The notes below the pieces were generated by a model. It was not told where the DNA came from. It did not search any database and saw nothing but the letters and a program-made list of their open reading frames with translations. A DNA stretch of 64,000 nucleotides, taken from contig OY744516.1 in the NCBI GenBank assembly GCA_963556195.1, forward strand, positions 32,860,093-32,924,092, written 5' to 3'. Origin of the DNA: Sepiola atlantica (Eukaryota > Mollusca > Cephalopoda > Sepiida > Sepiolidae). The translations under genes and the position numbers were made by a program. This document shows, piece by piece, positions 10,364 through 22,260 of this stretch (positions are counted from its first letter, which is position 1; the number at the start of each line of letters is the position of its first letter).

Positions 10364-11240
10364 TAAAATTGATTTATGTTCTTGTTTCTATATGTGTTTG
10401 AAGGATTAGGATGAGCTAATTTCAATTTATACAAAATAAAAATTGTGCAGAAACTTCTTAATAAATAAAATAATACAACAAAAGAACTTTCTTATTCACA
10501 GTAAACATAGAAATATAGTCTTCGGGGGGGGGGGGGGGCTGTAGTTGTTAGTCTACAAAAAGCCTGATTTCAATTGAATGTAGCTCAATCTTTTACCTGA
10601 GCTTTGAATTTTTTTATCTTATGCAATACTCATTTGAGAAAAAAATAACTTGTTGGTTGGTAAATATAAATCTTTTTTTATGAATATATTTTTTTTTTTT
10701 TTTATTGTTGCATATGACTATGATGATGATGGTTGTCTCATGATACAAAGCATTAATACTTAACAGATGAAGACTTTAAAAGACTCACTTCGTTGTATTG
10801 TGGATTCTGTTCTGCTGGACTCGCCTGGTGGCGATTTTCAGGGGTTGTTGTCTTGCTGGTTCTTTGTTAATTATCAATAATTGACCTGAATACGTTTGTA
10901 CCCAAAATACATATGTTGTTAATTTATTTCAGGTACAATATTTCGACAGAGAAAGAGATAACATCTGCTACTGGATATTTTTTAAGAGATACATGCCAAC
11001 ACGTGCACATCTTGCCTTCACCTGACTTCCACTTACGCCCATATTTTCTCATTCATGTCATTTTTAAAAACTTCTGACTCCTTTAAAAACTTACCTATCT
11101 CTGCCCTCTCTATTCAAGGTCGCCTAACATCATTGGAGTAAAACAATAAAATGATGTAAACTTGTAACTTATTTAAATAAAAGTAGCATGTATCTATGTT
11201 AACACATCACTCAATAAGTCCTGTGCATAACTAATACAAA
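10364..11240. other. Unassigned DNA
   Basis: Contains a G14-type run at 10525-10538 and T/A runs near 10690. No gene or recognised element. Confidence 0.4.
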
Positions 11241-11244
11241 AATT

Positions 11245-12030
11245 ACTTTTGGGCAAAATTCAACTTTATTCCTCAACATAGTCTCCTTCTAGGGTGATAA
11301 ACCGATTGAAATGGTTCTCTAAGAATTTCATGTCATTTTTGTAGAACGATGTGTCTTTGGTCTCCAAATACACTTAGGTTTCCAATATCACTTCTTCATT
11401 GGAGTTATATCTTTCCCTGGAAGATTCTTTTGGGGCCCTCAAACAGCCAGTAGTCGCCGTGGGTCAGATCAGGAGAATAGGATGGGTGTGGAAACAATTC
11501 GCAGTGTAGGTTGGCCATCGTTGTAATGGACTTGTGACATTGTGCATTGTTTTGGTGGAAGAATACTTTCTTCATTTGTGGTCGTTTTTTGTATGATTTC
11601 TTTTTTCAAACGCACCAATAATGCACTATGGATGGTTCTTCTTTTCTCAAGGTAAATCAATGAACAAAATACCTGGCGCATCCCAAAATACGGAGGTTAA
11701 AACCTTGCTTGCTGATGTTTGCGACTTTTGCTGCTTTAGATGGCTTTCACCTGCTGCTGTCCACTTAGTTGACTGCTGATTTGACTCCGAAATAATGTGA
11801 TGGATCCATGTTTTATTCATTGTCACATTTTTTTTTAATGGAAATTGTTTCAGACGAGGCATGAAGCCACTTGATGTAAAGATGCTCTGAATCATTGATG
11901 CATTGCTTTTGATTAACTGTTCGCAAACGCGGCACCACTTTGAACACGGCTTTCTCGTGACAAATGTTTGTGGAAAATGGTGAATACACCACTGATATCT
12001 TCTGATATCTTCAACTCCTATCACACACAA
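11245..12030 (-). pseudogene. Decayed mariner transposase, 3' two-thirds
   Basis: The minus strand from 12030 reads DIRRYQWCIHHFPQTFVTRK, then VTMNKTWIHHIISESNQQST, KWTAAGESHLKQQKSQTSAS, KVLTSVFWDAPGILFIDLP. A frame change follows near 11650, then EKRRTIHSALLVRLKKEII, ILPPKQCTMSQVHYNDGQPT and, in a third frame, YSPDLTHGDYWLF. These are mariner motifs: VTMDETW (here N replaces the catalytic Asp), FWD.QGI, the HQDNA.CH region (degraded) and YSPDL.P.DYWLF (catalytic Asp kept). The N-terminal DNA-binding region is missing and at least two frameshifts are present, so it is inactive. Confidence 0.85.
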
Positions 12031-12431
12031 AAGCTTTCTTTAGTAACACTACTTCAAAATTAATATTATTAAACTCATGTACACTCTCCCTCAAAAATGA
12101 AAAAAAATGCTTTGCCAGTGTTCGCATTCACTATTTATCTCGATATATTACTAAAATATTCATATAAAATCATAGAATTACTTCAGTAATTAAATTTTTC
12201 ATATAAATTATTATTTCTGATGACCTGAAGAGAAAACAAACACTGACTATTGACTGATTATAGAATGGATGATTTCTTTCCGAATTCATTTCAGGCAGCG
12301 GATTATGTCTGAGGTTGTTGTCTGACTTGCTATTTGCTTTCTCGCTTCTGCTCACCACTTGAAATGGTTTCATCTGAGGGTTAGAAAAAGGCAATGTTTT
12401 ACTTGCTAACTTTTGCAGGAAGTACATTATT
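12031..12431. other. Unassigned DNA
   Basis: An 85-codon minus-strand frame (12170-12427) shows no recognisable family; no other feature. Confidence 0.35.

Positions 12432-12491
<60 letters not shown>
12432..12491. repeat. (TA)n microsatellite
   Basis: About 60 bp of near-perfect TA repeat with two AAA/TTT interruptions at the left edge. Confidence 0.95.
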
Positions 12492-12493
<2 letters not shown>

Positions 12494-12779
12494 TAGTATG
12501 TTTTTAAAAGGCTGTGGGCAATGCAAAGTTCCGGGTAGGATGTAAGCTGGAAGGAACAAAAATAATAAATCGAAATCGAAATGCGACTTACTAATTTATT
12601 TTTTCTTAAAATCTTACATAACAGCAAGTGTGGTGTTCGCTGTTTGTGTGCTGTCCGGATGATTATTAAAAATCATTTATTTAATATTTTGGGAAAAAGA
12701 AACTTCCCTTTGTCAAGAATAATAATCAACCAGAGGAAAACTCCGTCTGTGCAGAGAATCTACCAAAATGGATGCCAGA

Positions 12780-12781
<2 letters not shown>

Positions 12782-12810
<29 letters not shown>
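12782..12810. repeat. (TA)n microsatellite at the end of a LINE relic
   Basis: Perfect TA tract. The LINE frame at 12835-13620 runs into it, so the tract sits at the truncation point of the LINE. Confidence 0.95.
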
Positions 12811-12812
<2 letters not shown>

Positions 12813-12834
12813 AATAAATACGCATTATTTAATA

Positions 12835-13620
12835 TAGCGTTCCTCCAAGTGTCCAATTTAACAAGTAGACTTTCCATTGTTTCACAGACAAGCACTAAAT
12901 CATCAGCATAAATCATCTGTCCTGGACAACCCGTATGGAACTCACTGGACAACACTTCTAAGACACAAATTAGAAGCAACAAACTCGGTACAGAATCCTG
13001 ATGTACTTCTGACTTTTTTTCTGTACATTGCTTAAACAACCTTCACCAACCACTCATTTGCCCCTAATTTATGCAAAGCCTACCAGTAAACATGTCTTGG
13101 CACTCTGTCAAAATCTTTCTCCAAATCCACAAAAGCAAAATAAAGGTTCTTACCAAGGTATTTCTCTTGCATTTGTTACAGAATAAATATAGCATCAGTG
13201 GTACTTTGCTCTAGCATAAAACCAAACTGCATTTCATCTATGCTTATCTGACTTATTTTATGCTCAATTATTTTCTCAAACACTTTCAGAACTTGAGCCA
13301 TTAACTTTAAGCCTCTGTAATTACCTCTATCTAGAGATTCTCCTTTACCCTTGTAACAGTTCTAAACAACCTCTTTTCTGCTCTGATTTGTCAAGTTTTT
13401 GATCGTTTTAATGTCTGTTTCACCTGTAGCCTTCAACATTTCTGCAACAATGCAAGTATGTCCTGCAGCCCTACCCTTCTTCATCTTACAATTTCTCGTA
13501 CCATTTCTTTCTCAATTCTTATAGCTGGTCTAGAAGCTTCTTCATTCAACCTCCACACCTTTTTCCTGGGGATGAACATTCTTTTCATCTCATGAGCTTT
13601 CTTCAACTTAAAGTCGCAAA
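12835..13620 (-). pseudogene. LINE reverse transcriptase relic
   Basis: Minus-strand segments in order: upstream linker with EMLKATGETDIKTIKNLTNQ-like text in broken frames, GNYRGLKLMAQVLKVFEKII, SIDEMQFGFMLEQSTTDAIF, YFAFVDLEKDFDRVP (RT motif A, with the metal-binding Asp), SVPSLLLLICVLEVLSSEF (motif B) and MIYADDLVLV (motif C, YADD). This is a non-LTR reverse transcriptase. Several in-frame stops and frame changes make it inactive. The 3' part after the YADD block is cut off at the (TA)n tract. The 22740-23330 relic could be the C-terminal part of the same family. Confidence 0.85.
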
Positions 13621-14700
13621 TAACTGGTTTATGCTGTGTCACAATTTCTTCACCACATATTACTCAAGAACTTTCTTTCCTTTTTTTCTTACCAACGGAT
13701 AATCTACTTGAGCCTTTGCTGTTCTAGATTCATACATAACAAAATGATCTGGTTTAAATCTCAGCCTGAAGTACTTGCCTGTCTAGTTGCACTGGATAGC
13801 TGTGATGCAGCAAAACAGTCAATCTGTGGATGACATACACATATATATATATATATATATATATGGAGTTGTGTATGTATGCGACTCTGTATTTCAATAT
13901 TGTAGAATCGTGTATTTTGTCAGTATCTAAATGTGTATTATTTGGTGATTTATATTTTCCTATGTGTACATGTTTGCATTTTTATGTATGTGTCTATGTA
14001 AACACTGTATTCATCTGTGTAAACATGTCTTTCTGTACATGGGTGTGTTCTTTGTAGCCTTAATGAGAGGTTCATCCAATGAAACGGGGACCCAGCAAAA
14101 AAAAAAAGCCAACAAAATCTCAAACCATTAAACAAGGAAAAAAAAGGTGCTTAATAATATAACTGCCCTCCAGGGCAGAGACATGCTCTCAACATATTTG
14201 AAACTGGGTGAGTGAGGTGAGGGTTTTGGTACAGGTGGGTAGGCTGCTTCATTATTTACACCCCAAAAAAATCTGCTTTAAGGATGCATTCCTTCTCAAA
14301 TGATAAAATTGTTAAATTCTTCAAATCTTTCAATCATTTTTTTTTTTTTTTTGCTCCAAATATTTTCCCTTTTTTGAGAAACAAAATCAAAAAGCATGCA
14401 AAAAAACAAACCCTTCTCACAACAAGGAACAGCATTTTAAAAACCCATGGCTTTTTGTGTTTCCTGTCCAATATAATTGCACAAGTGGAATTTAAGTTCA
14501 GTTAAAACAATGTTCCATGGAATTTATGTGTATGTTGTGTCTTTAAAAATAATACATCTTGCATATTCATCCGGATACATAACCATTGATGTCCGTAGAT
14601 TTAAAATGAAAATTCTGCTGAACAATAAAACAATGTTTCAATTTCTAAAAATTATGAAACAGATACACCAAAATATATCAATATAAACACATACGAAACT
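13621..14700. other. Unassigned DNA with a short (TA)n tract
   Basis: A (TA)n tract lies at 13841-13864. T13 and A9 runs occur near 14340 and 14098. Small open frames show no family features. Confidence 0.4.
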
Positions 14701-14704
14701 TAAA

Positions 14705-14745
14705 ATACATACCAGTAGAACACCCGTCCCAAGACGGGTGAATTC
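14705..14745 (+). repeat. Dispersed repeat X-like left terminus
   Basis: CCAGTAGAACACCCGTCCCA, then AGACGGGTG, forms a CACCCGTC/GACGGGTG hairpin and resembles 25466 (ACTAGTAGAATACCCGTCCC, then AGGACGGGT). The downstream 160 bp lead into the 20-bp minisatellite. Confidence 0.55.
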
Positions 14746-14920
14746 ATTTAAACGAACGGGAAAAGTTTGCACCACTTTTATGTCACCTTACGAATATTAA
14801 CATATATTGTGTTTAGAATCCTTATCAAAATTTTGATCAACATCCATTACATAATTTTGATTCTAGAAAATGTCTGAAATGTAAAGCTAAGATTTAAGGG
14901 AGTCTTGCTTAATTGTTTTC

Positions 14921-15595
14921 TAATGAGTACGGATCAGATTTAATGGGTACGGATCAGATTTAATGAGCACGGATCAGATTTGATGACTACGTATCAGATT
15001 TGATGACTACGTATCAGATTTGATGACTACGTATCAGATTTGATGACTACGTATCAGATTTGATGGGTATGGATCATATTTAATGGGTACGGATCAGATT
15101 TAATGGGTACGGATCAGATTTGATGGGTACGGATCATATTTGATGGGTACGGATCATATTTGATGGGTACGGATCATATTTAATGGGTACGGATCATATT
15201 TAATGGGTACGGATCATATTTGATGGGTACGGATCATATTTGATGGGTACGGATCAGATTTGATGGATACGGATCATATTTAATGGGTACGGATCATATT
15301 TAATGGGTACGGATCAGATTTGATGGGTACGGATCAGATTTGATGGGTACGGATCAGATTTAATGGGTACGGATCAGATTTAATGGGTACGGATCAGATT
15401 TAATGGGTACGGATCAGATTTGATGAGTACGGATCAGATTTGATGAGTACGGATCAGATTTGATGACTATGTATCAGATTTGATGACTATGTATCAGATT
15501 TGATGACTACGTATCAGATTTAATGAGTACGGATCAGATTTGATGAGTTTGATGAGTACGGATCAGATTTGATGAGTACGGATCAGATTTCATGC
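14921..15595 (+). repeat. 20-bp minisatellite, about 33 units
   Basis: The unit is TAATGGGTACGGATCAGATT with variants TGATGACTACGTATCAGATT and TGATGGGTACGGATCATATT. The register is exact (three units per 60 bases) to 15540, then one 9-bp slip near 15548. Variants are grouped in blocks: GACTACGTATC units at 14981-15060 and again at 15467-15520, GGATCATATT units in the middle. This indicates local unit turnover. It has no coding meaning, since the 20-bp period rotates frames. Confidence 0.95.
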
Positions 15596-17165
15596 AACTC
15601 TAATATATTTGAAATTTTAAAATAAGAGCTTGTGCCCATAGTATTCCTGCTAAAACCCTTTCTGGAAATTTAAGGATATTTATTAATGGATGTCTAATAC
15701 CTATGGTTAAAATATTGCAAAATCTGGAGGTATATCAATTTTTGCAAGAGTTTTCTATCCCTTTTCTACACCCTCTGCATAAAACTAAATTACATAAATA
15801 TAGGCCACATTATGCATCCTTACGCCTAGCAGCTGTGTTCTAAAATTCATAATGATCAGCCAATCAGATATTGAGGCAATACTTTTTTTTAAATATATTC
15901 ATTTAGGTTGTTTTTCCAATGCTTGAATAAAGACAGTGTTACAAAGTAAAATCCACTTTTCCACAACTTTGTTTTCACATCTATTTTCTGTTTATTTGTT
16001 ACTTTTATTAGTATATATAGTTTTTAAGAATAGGTAGGAAATTACTGTTTTTAGCCACTCATAGTTGGTGTATATTTGATGAGCAAAGCAGGTATACTTG
16101 CTTTTGTATATATTTTCATATATATTCCTCTCACCCCAAAAATAGTTTTCAACATGTTATAAGCATCGAAGACAAAATAGATTACAGATAATTTGAATTA
16201 AAAATTAAAAAAAAAGTAATTTTTACAACTTGTTTTATTCTATACTTGAGACAAGATTGCATGTATTTAAGGGATACTTTGCATTTCCGAGTGAGCGTGG
16301 GGAAATAATACCATATGGAACAGTATAGTAAAGACTCCGGAGTAATCTTTTATTAGTACATTTATTTTCAAAGGGTGGGTTCTGCTCCGTTCAAAAATAG
16401 ATCAAATACATCTCATTACACTCCTTACATTACTTAAGACTTCTACCCAGTCATGGCTAACGGAATGAGAGCAATCTACCTCTGTGGACTAAATAAAGGG
16501 TTGATTTGAAATTCTGTACAGATTCTCGAGTTGAAGATACACATGAAGGTCAGAGGTTACATCAGTCGAAACGGTGTGAGAATAACATCCAAGATGAGAA
16601 TATTGGTTCGAATAATCCAAATAATGCAACTTATCAATCCTCATCTCAAATATTTCGAAACCTAGTACTTCACTGTGTTATAAGCATTTATTTATGATAA
16701 TCAGACTTTTAGTTATGGATGGCTAAAATAACCTATTCTTTTTCCATATCTTCTGAAAATTAGCATAGTCTAATATTAAACTCGCACTGAAATTGGAGAT
16801 ATAGGAATATAAAATAAAGATCTTAATGTGTTGCTGAGACATGCAATGCTTTAGAAAACAGAAAATAATTTTAAAATACGAGTAAAAAATGTCAAAAAGC
16901 CAACAAGAAAAACAACAAAAAAAAACTAGGAGACAATGTTATTCTCACTGCTAGTGTAGTATTATTAGACTGGGATAGTTTTCAGAAGAGCTGGAATAAC
17001 ATACATAATAAAAGTTTTTTAGAGCCTATTATAACTAAGAAAGTTATTCATAAATGCTTGTAGGGAATATTTGTATTGCTTTAAGCATTATATTGTGCTA
17101 GGATGGATGACATATACTAAGAATACTTTATTTTGAGTTATTTTCACTTTGTCTCTCTGCCATGT
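15596..17165. other. Unassigned DNA
   Basis: AT-rich. A 63-codon frame at 16506-16697 shows no family. The part at 16270-16520 is less AT-rich and may be old element DNA, but nothing recognisable was seen. Confidence 0.4.
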
Positions 17166-17171
17166 TCGGGT

Positions 17172-17485
17172 TAGGTTATGCCCTCGGCAGCAGAGGTTAT
17201 GTTTTTGGTAGAGTTTGTGTACAGCCCAGCATCCACATCGCTTGACCAATCAACACCAAACTTGGTCAAAATATCGAACTGATTTAATTCTTGGATCTGT
17301 CAAGGACACAGAAAAGCTGAAAGTCACACTTTTAGCAATAAGTTCGGTTCTGTCCATTATATAGACTCACTATTAACGTTTCCATGACATAACTTCGGGA
17401 ATACTTCATACAATATGGAGAAGTATGGTACAGATAAAACTTTGGTCCATTCTTAGTGTCAGGCAGAGGTATGCAGTCTCATGAC
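17172..17485 (+). repeat. Dispersed repeat Y, short copy
   Basis: Same order of blocks as 9915-10363 (AGGTTATGTTTTTGGT, GTGTACAGCCCAGC, ACACCAAACTTGGTC, AATACTTCATACAATATGGA), ending GGCAGAGGTATGCAGTCTC. It has an internal deletion of about 130 bp relative to the first copy. Confidence 0.7.
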
Positions 17486-17824
17486 TTATTTTCTTAACTA
17501 TGTATTACATTTAATCTTTTGTATAACCACCTCCACTTTAAAAAGAAAATCTTCAGCTATTTATACAATCTATATTAATACACAATTCATCCATTCGTTC
17601 GTTTAACACGTTACACTTCAGTGTTTCCATAGCGGTAAGTGTCACAATGCGATGAGCTTATGTGTAACAACTTTTTACTGAAATTTTATCCAGTAAATTT
17701 AAAACAAAAAAAAAGGATGGGGGGAAACAATTTCTATAAAAAATCAAAACAATGTCCGAAGTAGACGTTGGTTATGTTCACATTTTCGATGTTGTACTCA
17801 CTGGCTTTCTTTAGGCCCCTTTTA
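17486..17824. other. Unassigned DNA
   Basis: Nothing recognised. Confidence 0.4.
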
Positions 17825-18015
17825 TTGTCCCTATTTACAAGGGCAGAGTTAGACACAAGGTCTGTTTTTTAATGTGGGGAAAATTCAGTTTCCCCAAAAG
17901 AGACATTCTGGATTGACACGAAAATTAAAATTGTCTCAGGCTAGAATTATTTCTCCTTCACTGACCAAGGACAGAACAGCTGAAGTGTAGTATCAGAACA
18001 TATACTACACTTTGA
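17825..18015 (-). mobile_element. U2-SINE type S, head 5'-truncated
   Basis: The minus strand starts at TCAAAGTGTAGTATATGTTC (U2 head lacking its first about 25 bases), then the ACTACACTTCAGC hairpin arm, the type-S body (AGGCTAGA..., TTTTCCCCACATTAAAAAAC) and the 3' end TTGTAAATAGGG. 5' truncation inside the U2 segment fits incomplete reverse transcription. Confidence 0.75.
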
Positions 18016-19040
18016 ATTATTTATTTGCAAAAACTATAAAAATTAGTTAAAATTTTGAAAAAGTTAGGCACAAGGCCATCTGTTCTATTTATATATCCTA
18101 CTCTTAGCTAGAATTGCAGTTACCACAATATCAAATTTACTCTAGAGGGCATCTTACTTAAAATTGATCCTAACCAAATAGCCTTTTGTTGGTGTCGCTA
18201 ACCTCAAAACCTAAATATAATCTATTTAGTACAGATAATATATTCAGACATTGAAAAATAAAATAGCAGAGAACTCTTGGTTAATATTCAAAATATATTT
18301 TCCATTTCAATGTTTATTTATGATTATAAACTAATTTAAATAATGAAAGGTTTTTCTATTATTGACTTAATATTATCAACAATTTTCGTGTTATCAAAAA
18401 GCAATATCCTCAAAGTGTTTGTGTAATCTGCAAAGACTAATTTCACCAGTGCGGCATTTTGATTTATTGAAATTTAATTCTTTGTGACAAAAATGAATTT
18501 TATTGCTGTTTAAGATTGGCAGTCATAAAAAGTGAAAAAATGCTAAATAAATTTTTATCATTTTACAAAACCTTTTAAAAAAAATGTTCATGTCAAAGGT
18601 AATCATACACAACAAATTGCTGTTATTAATCATTTTAATAACGGACCAAAAACAAGAAACAATCGAACTGACGAGAAAGTGTCATAAATGAAATAAAAAA
18701 CAAATAAAAAAACGAAAAGGCAGTGTTTTCCACACATGAAATATGACACGATTCTTTTCCATTGATCAGCGGGAATAATAATAAATGACTAAAGTCAAAA
18801 AATGGCTGTGTCAAAGTATAGCATTACTCGGAACACTTCTGCCAACAGAACAGCATTTGAGGAGAAAAAAGGGTTATGGAAATAAAAGAAATAAAGAAGA
18901 TAATTCAGTGAAAAGGTTTCTCATCTATCACGAATAACAAATGCCGTTGATAAAGATATATGTGCAGAGGTTTTCTTTACTTTGGTCTTTGCACATCTCG
19001 CGTCGGCTCAAGCCAAAGTCCAAACAATGTATTCTCTGCT
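18016..19040. other. AT-rich DNA without recognised features
   Basis: No open frame of note and no recognised element. Confidence 0.4.
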
Positions 19041-19106
19041 GGAAATACTTGTTTGATCTATATGTATGTATGTGTATATTTATATATATATATATATGTG
19101 TGTATA

Positions 19107-19150
<44 letters not shown>

Positions 19151-19166
19151 TAAAACAAGTATTTCC
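19041..19166. repeat. Hairpin with (TA)n loop
   Basis: GGAAATACTTGTTTGATCT (19041-19059) and AGATAAAACAAGTATTTCC (19148-19166) form an inverted pair with one mismatch, enclosing about 90 bp of (TA)n with TATG/TGTG interruptions. Another (TA)n tract follows at 19168-19193. Confidence 0.85.
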
Positions 19167-19199
19167 ATATATATATATATATATATATATATATCTAAT

Positions 19200-19560
19200 G
19201 TGTATGTGTGGACGGAGAGACAGAATAATGTCATGATGCTTACCTTAGGAAGAGTGGTTTCCATTTTGCGGTGTTTTCTTAAGCAAAGAGCTGACAGGCT
19301 TGTGGTGTTTGACAGAGTATATTTTTAGAATAAAACGAATGAAAGTCCTTAAAGCACAGGATTCTGGTGATGCATATCTTCTGTTAGCTGTGTTTGCTAT
19401 GCTAGGTTGAAAAGCGAGACGAGAAAGCTTTTTCTGAAAGTTAAACTTTGCACAAATTTGGGCATCTTATTACCGTTTGAAAAAGTTTTGTCTGTTTTAT
19501 TCTGTCATCAAGACCAATAGATTTAATGCTAGCAAACAATTACTTAGCAGTATTTCATTC
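19200..19560. other. Unassigned DNA
   Basis: Nothing recognised; open frames here are extensions of the neighbouring repeat. Confidence 0.35.
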
Positions 19561-19569
19561 TGAAGATAT

Positions 19570-20025
19570 GTGTGTGTGTCTACACATATATACATGGGTG
19601 AGTCTGTGTGTGTGTGTATGTGTATATACATATGTGTGAGTTTGTGTGTTTATATACATATGGGAGTCTGTGTATACACATATATACGTGAGTCTATACG
19701 TATGTGTCTGTGTATACACATATACACGTGTGTCTGTGAGTGTGTATACACATATATACATGTGTGTCTGTGAGTGTGTATACACATACATACATGTGTG
19801 TATACACATATATACATGTGTGTATACACATATATACATGTGTGTGAGTCTGAGTGTGTATACAGACGTGTGTGTCTGTGTATACACATATATATATGTG
19901 GGTGTCTGTGTGTGTATACACGCGCGCACATGTGTGTGTATGTATACACGCGCGCACATGTGTGTGTGTGTGTGTATACACGCGCACATATATGTGTGTG
20001 TCTGTGGGTCTGTGTATGCACGCAA
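19570..20025. repeat. Degenerate TG/CA/TA minisatellite with all frames open
   Basis: Irregular repeats of about 24-30 bp built from TGTGTGTCTGTG and TATACACATATATACATG. Alternating purine-pyrimidine runs dominate, including ACACGCGCGCACATGTGTG at 19918 and 19946, a sequence type that readily adopts Z-DNA. Overlapping open frames of 97-156 codons on both strands (Cys/Tyr/Val or His/Thr-rich) are a composition effect. Confidence 0.9.
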
Positions 20026-20109
20026 AAAATTGTTTTATATATGAACTTGTGCATACACTTGGAGATATTAATATTTATGGTACAAATGTAGTCATGAAAG
20101 TTAACTATA

Positions 20110-20675
20110 TATAATTATAGTTCTGATATAAACAAATGTATGCTGTATTCATTTATATCTGTTCCAAGAATTCAACATTCATACACTAGCAGTATTTACC
20201 CAGCTATACTCTTGTGCACATATATTGCTGGTCAGAAGGTTTCTGGAAAAGAGATTAACCAAGAAAAGGGGTTTTCATATTTTTATCAATTAACTGAATA
20301 AATAGCCACCTCTGAATCAGTTCATGCTATGAATATTTATTTGTTTACGTTTTGTCAAATAGACAATGGTGTAATTAGTGAATTGCTGAAATCCAAGTCA
20401 GTTCAGGTTCGGGTAGAATTTATAAATATTATGGATTCTAGCAGTAATTTAGCAAAAACAATAGCCATTTTAAAAACGGTGGGGGCTTTTTCTTTTAAAA
20501 AAACTTGAAAAATGATTAGTGAACGGCTGTAATATCAAGATATACAAAAGAAATGGGTTCCGATTCATTTTTACAAACGATTACATATTTTTATTTCTAA
20601 ATATATTTTCTGTTATAAACCTAATCATCAATCATCCATCTATCTCTATCTGATATCTCTCTCTCTACATCTCTA
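20110..20675. other. AT-rich DNA without recognised features
   Basis: Nothing recognised. Confidence 0.4.
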
Positions 20676-20740
20676 CATACACACACACACACACACACAC
20701 ACACGTATATATATATATATGTATATACACATATACAATT
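20676..20740. repeat. (CA)n/(TA)n compound microsatellite
   Basis: ACACACACACACACACAC followed by (TA)n with GTATATAC interruptions. Confidence 0.9.
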
Positions 20741-20829
20741 ATTTATAATATTTTCAAATGAACCCATATACATGTGTGTTTTATACCAAACCTGCAATCA
20801 TCAGTATGGGAGGAAACAATCCCTGCCGG

Positions 20830-20905
20830 TGAAAGGTTCGAACCCCAATACAGATGTCATATTTTACTTAGTAACCAGAGTGCATACCCATGTGCCCACC
20901 ATGCA
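20830..20905 (-). repeat. tRNA-derived retroposon head (degraded)
   Basis: On the minus strand TGGGCACATGGGTATGCA resembles a tRNA A box. GGGGTTCGAACC, 36 bp downstream, contains a perfect B box (GGTTCGAACC). The cloverleaf is not restorable by eye. The A/B spacing fits a tRNA-derived SINE head. Confidence 0.5.
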
Positions 20906-20909
20906 TTGT

Positions 20910-21495
20910 CTGGAAATGGGAGAGTGAATTAACATTTATAATGGCAAATTCTGCGGCCATCTAGCAAGCCGTCAACTGAACTTAATAAGTGTGGCCCAGA
21001 GTATCACATTACGCTATAATAACAGCTTGTTGTTAACTTATTACTTATGACAATTAAGCTCTACAGAAACGTTTGTTTTATTCAGAATGGAAAGTGTCAG
21101 ATAAAATGCATGGATTTACATTCTGATCGTTTTTATAATTAAGCAATGACCACTCTAACTTCCAACCAATCAGTTCTTGATTTTATTACCCACCCACGAC
21201 AGACTTGTTTCCTTCAGCCAATGAATTTTCCTCTTTTTGTTTCAAGAAAATTTTGGCACTCTTTGTTTCTAAGTGCTTTAAACAAAGAGTGACTGTGCTA
21301 TGGCCCAGAGTTATTAATTGTAGTCACATTATTCTTTTGTTAACTATCACCATTTATTTTTTGGATCTAGTTTATGCACTGAGATTTAAGATTTATATTA
21401 TTAGTAGTATAGAGGTGTTTGATGTTTTCTTCAGATTTTTTATCTATTTAAAAAAAAATTACTATTATCAGGTCAATATTTTTTTTTACTTGAAC
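20910..21495. other. Unassigned AT-rich DNA
   Basis: A 107-codon plus-strand frame at 21205-21528 is Phe/Ile/Leu-rich from T-rich DNA and shows no family. Confidence 0.4.
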
Positions 21496-21499
21496 ATGT

Positions 21500-22260
21500 C
21501 TTTTTTTTTATTAGTTATCTCAAAGTAAAGTTTAATGTGTGTACACTTAGTCGCTGTTTCACTTCTACGATTAAGTAATTCTTTTATATCTTTAAACTCT
21601 AACATTTCTAGTTTCTCGCTAAAACATAAACTACACAAATTGTTTAAATGTACTAGCCAATCTGAACATTTTCCATTCAACTACTACTGGTGAGCGTCCA
21701 CTATATTTAAGTTCTCAATAATGGTTCAATAATGATGTACCATATCTGTTTTTGATATTACATGTGTTTTTGTGACGATATCTTTCTAAAATCTAATGCG
21801 GTTTCCCCTATATAATATTTCTTTTGGGTTTTCATTGGTATATATTGTGACTTGGTAGATTATGCATTTTGCTAAACAGTTATTTTATAGGGGGCAATTT
21901 ATCCTTATTTTACAATTATTTTATCTTATTACTGTTTGGATTATTACTATTTCTGTCAGTTATTAATATTTGTTTTATTTTTTGTTATCTTTTCTTCAAA
22001 TTTGATTTTTCTCTTTACTGCTATTTAATATTTTATTATTGTGAGTTTTGATCATTTCTAAATTTTCACAACTTTAATTCAGAAGTAATTTTTATTGAAT
22101 ATCTTATCTAGGAATCTAGTTACCTGAAAATTATAAGATTTGTGATTTTCTTACCTAGTTTAGTTTCCAGCATCTGATTATATGGCAGGGTTAACCTATT
22201 CCATTTGATTAGTTTTGGTATCTCATTTCTTAATGTTAGTTTGCCTATTTTTTATAGAGC
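21500..22260 (-). pseudogene. Penelope-like retroelement relic with GIY-YIG tail
   Basis: Minus-strand frames in order: NEIPKLIKWNRLTLPYNQML, ETKLGKKITNLI (a linker resembling the IIWFNPPYS.NV.TNIGK.F..LI block), AKCIIYQVTIYTNENPKEIL (start of the GIY-YIG region), then DWLVHLNNLCSLCFSEKLEM, LEFKDIKELLNRRSETATKC, TH. The tail CxLCxxEKL...LLNRRSE...KCxH is typical of the C-terminal GIY-YIG endonuclease of Penelope-like elements. Stops and frame breaks are frequent and the catalytic YIG is not intact. The reverse transcriptase part upstream (22260-22540) is not recognisable. Confidence 0.65.

Noticed and set aside
14921..15595. CRISPR-like array
   Set aside because: Units are contiguous 20-mers without spacers, and the context is a eukaryotic genome.
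19555..20054. Overlapping 97-156 codon frames on both strands
   Set aside because: Product of TG/CA/TA repeats; no start or stop context and no family.
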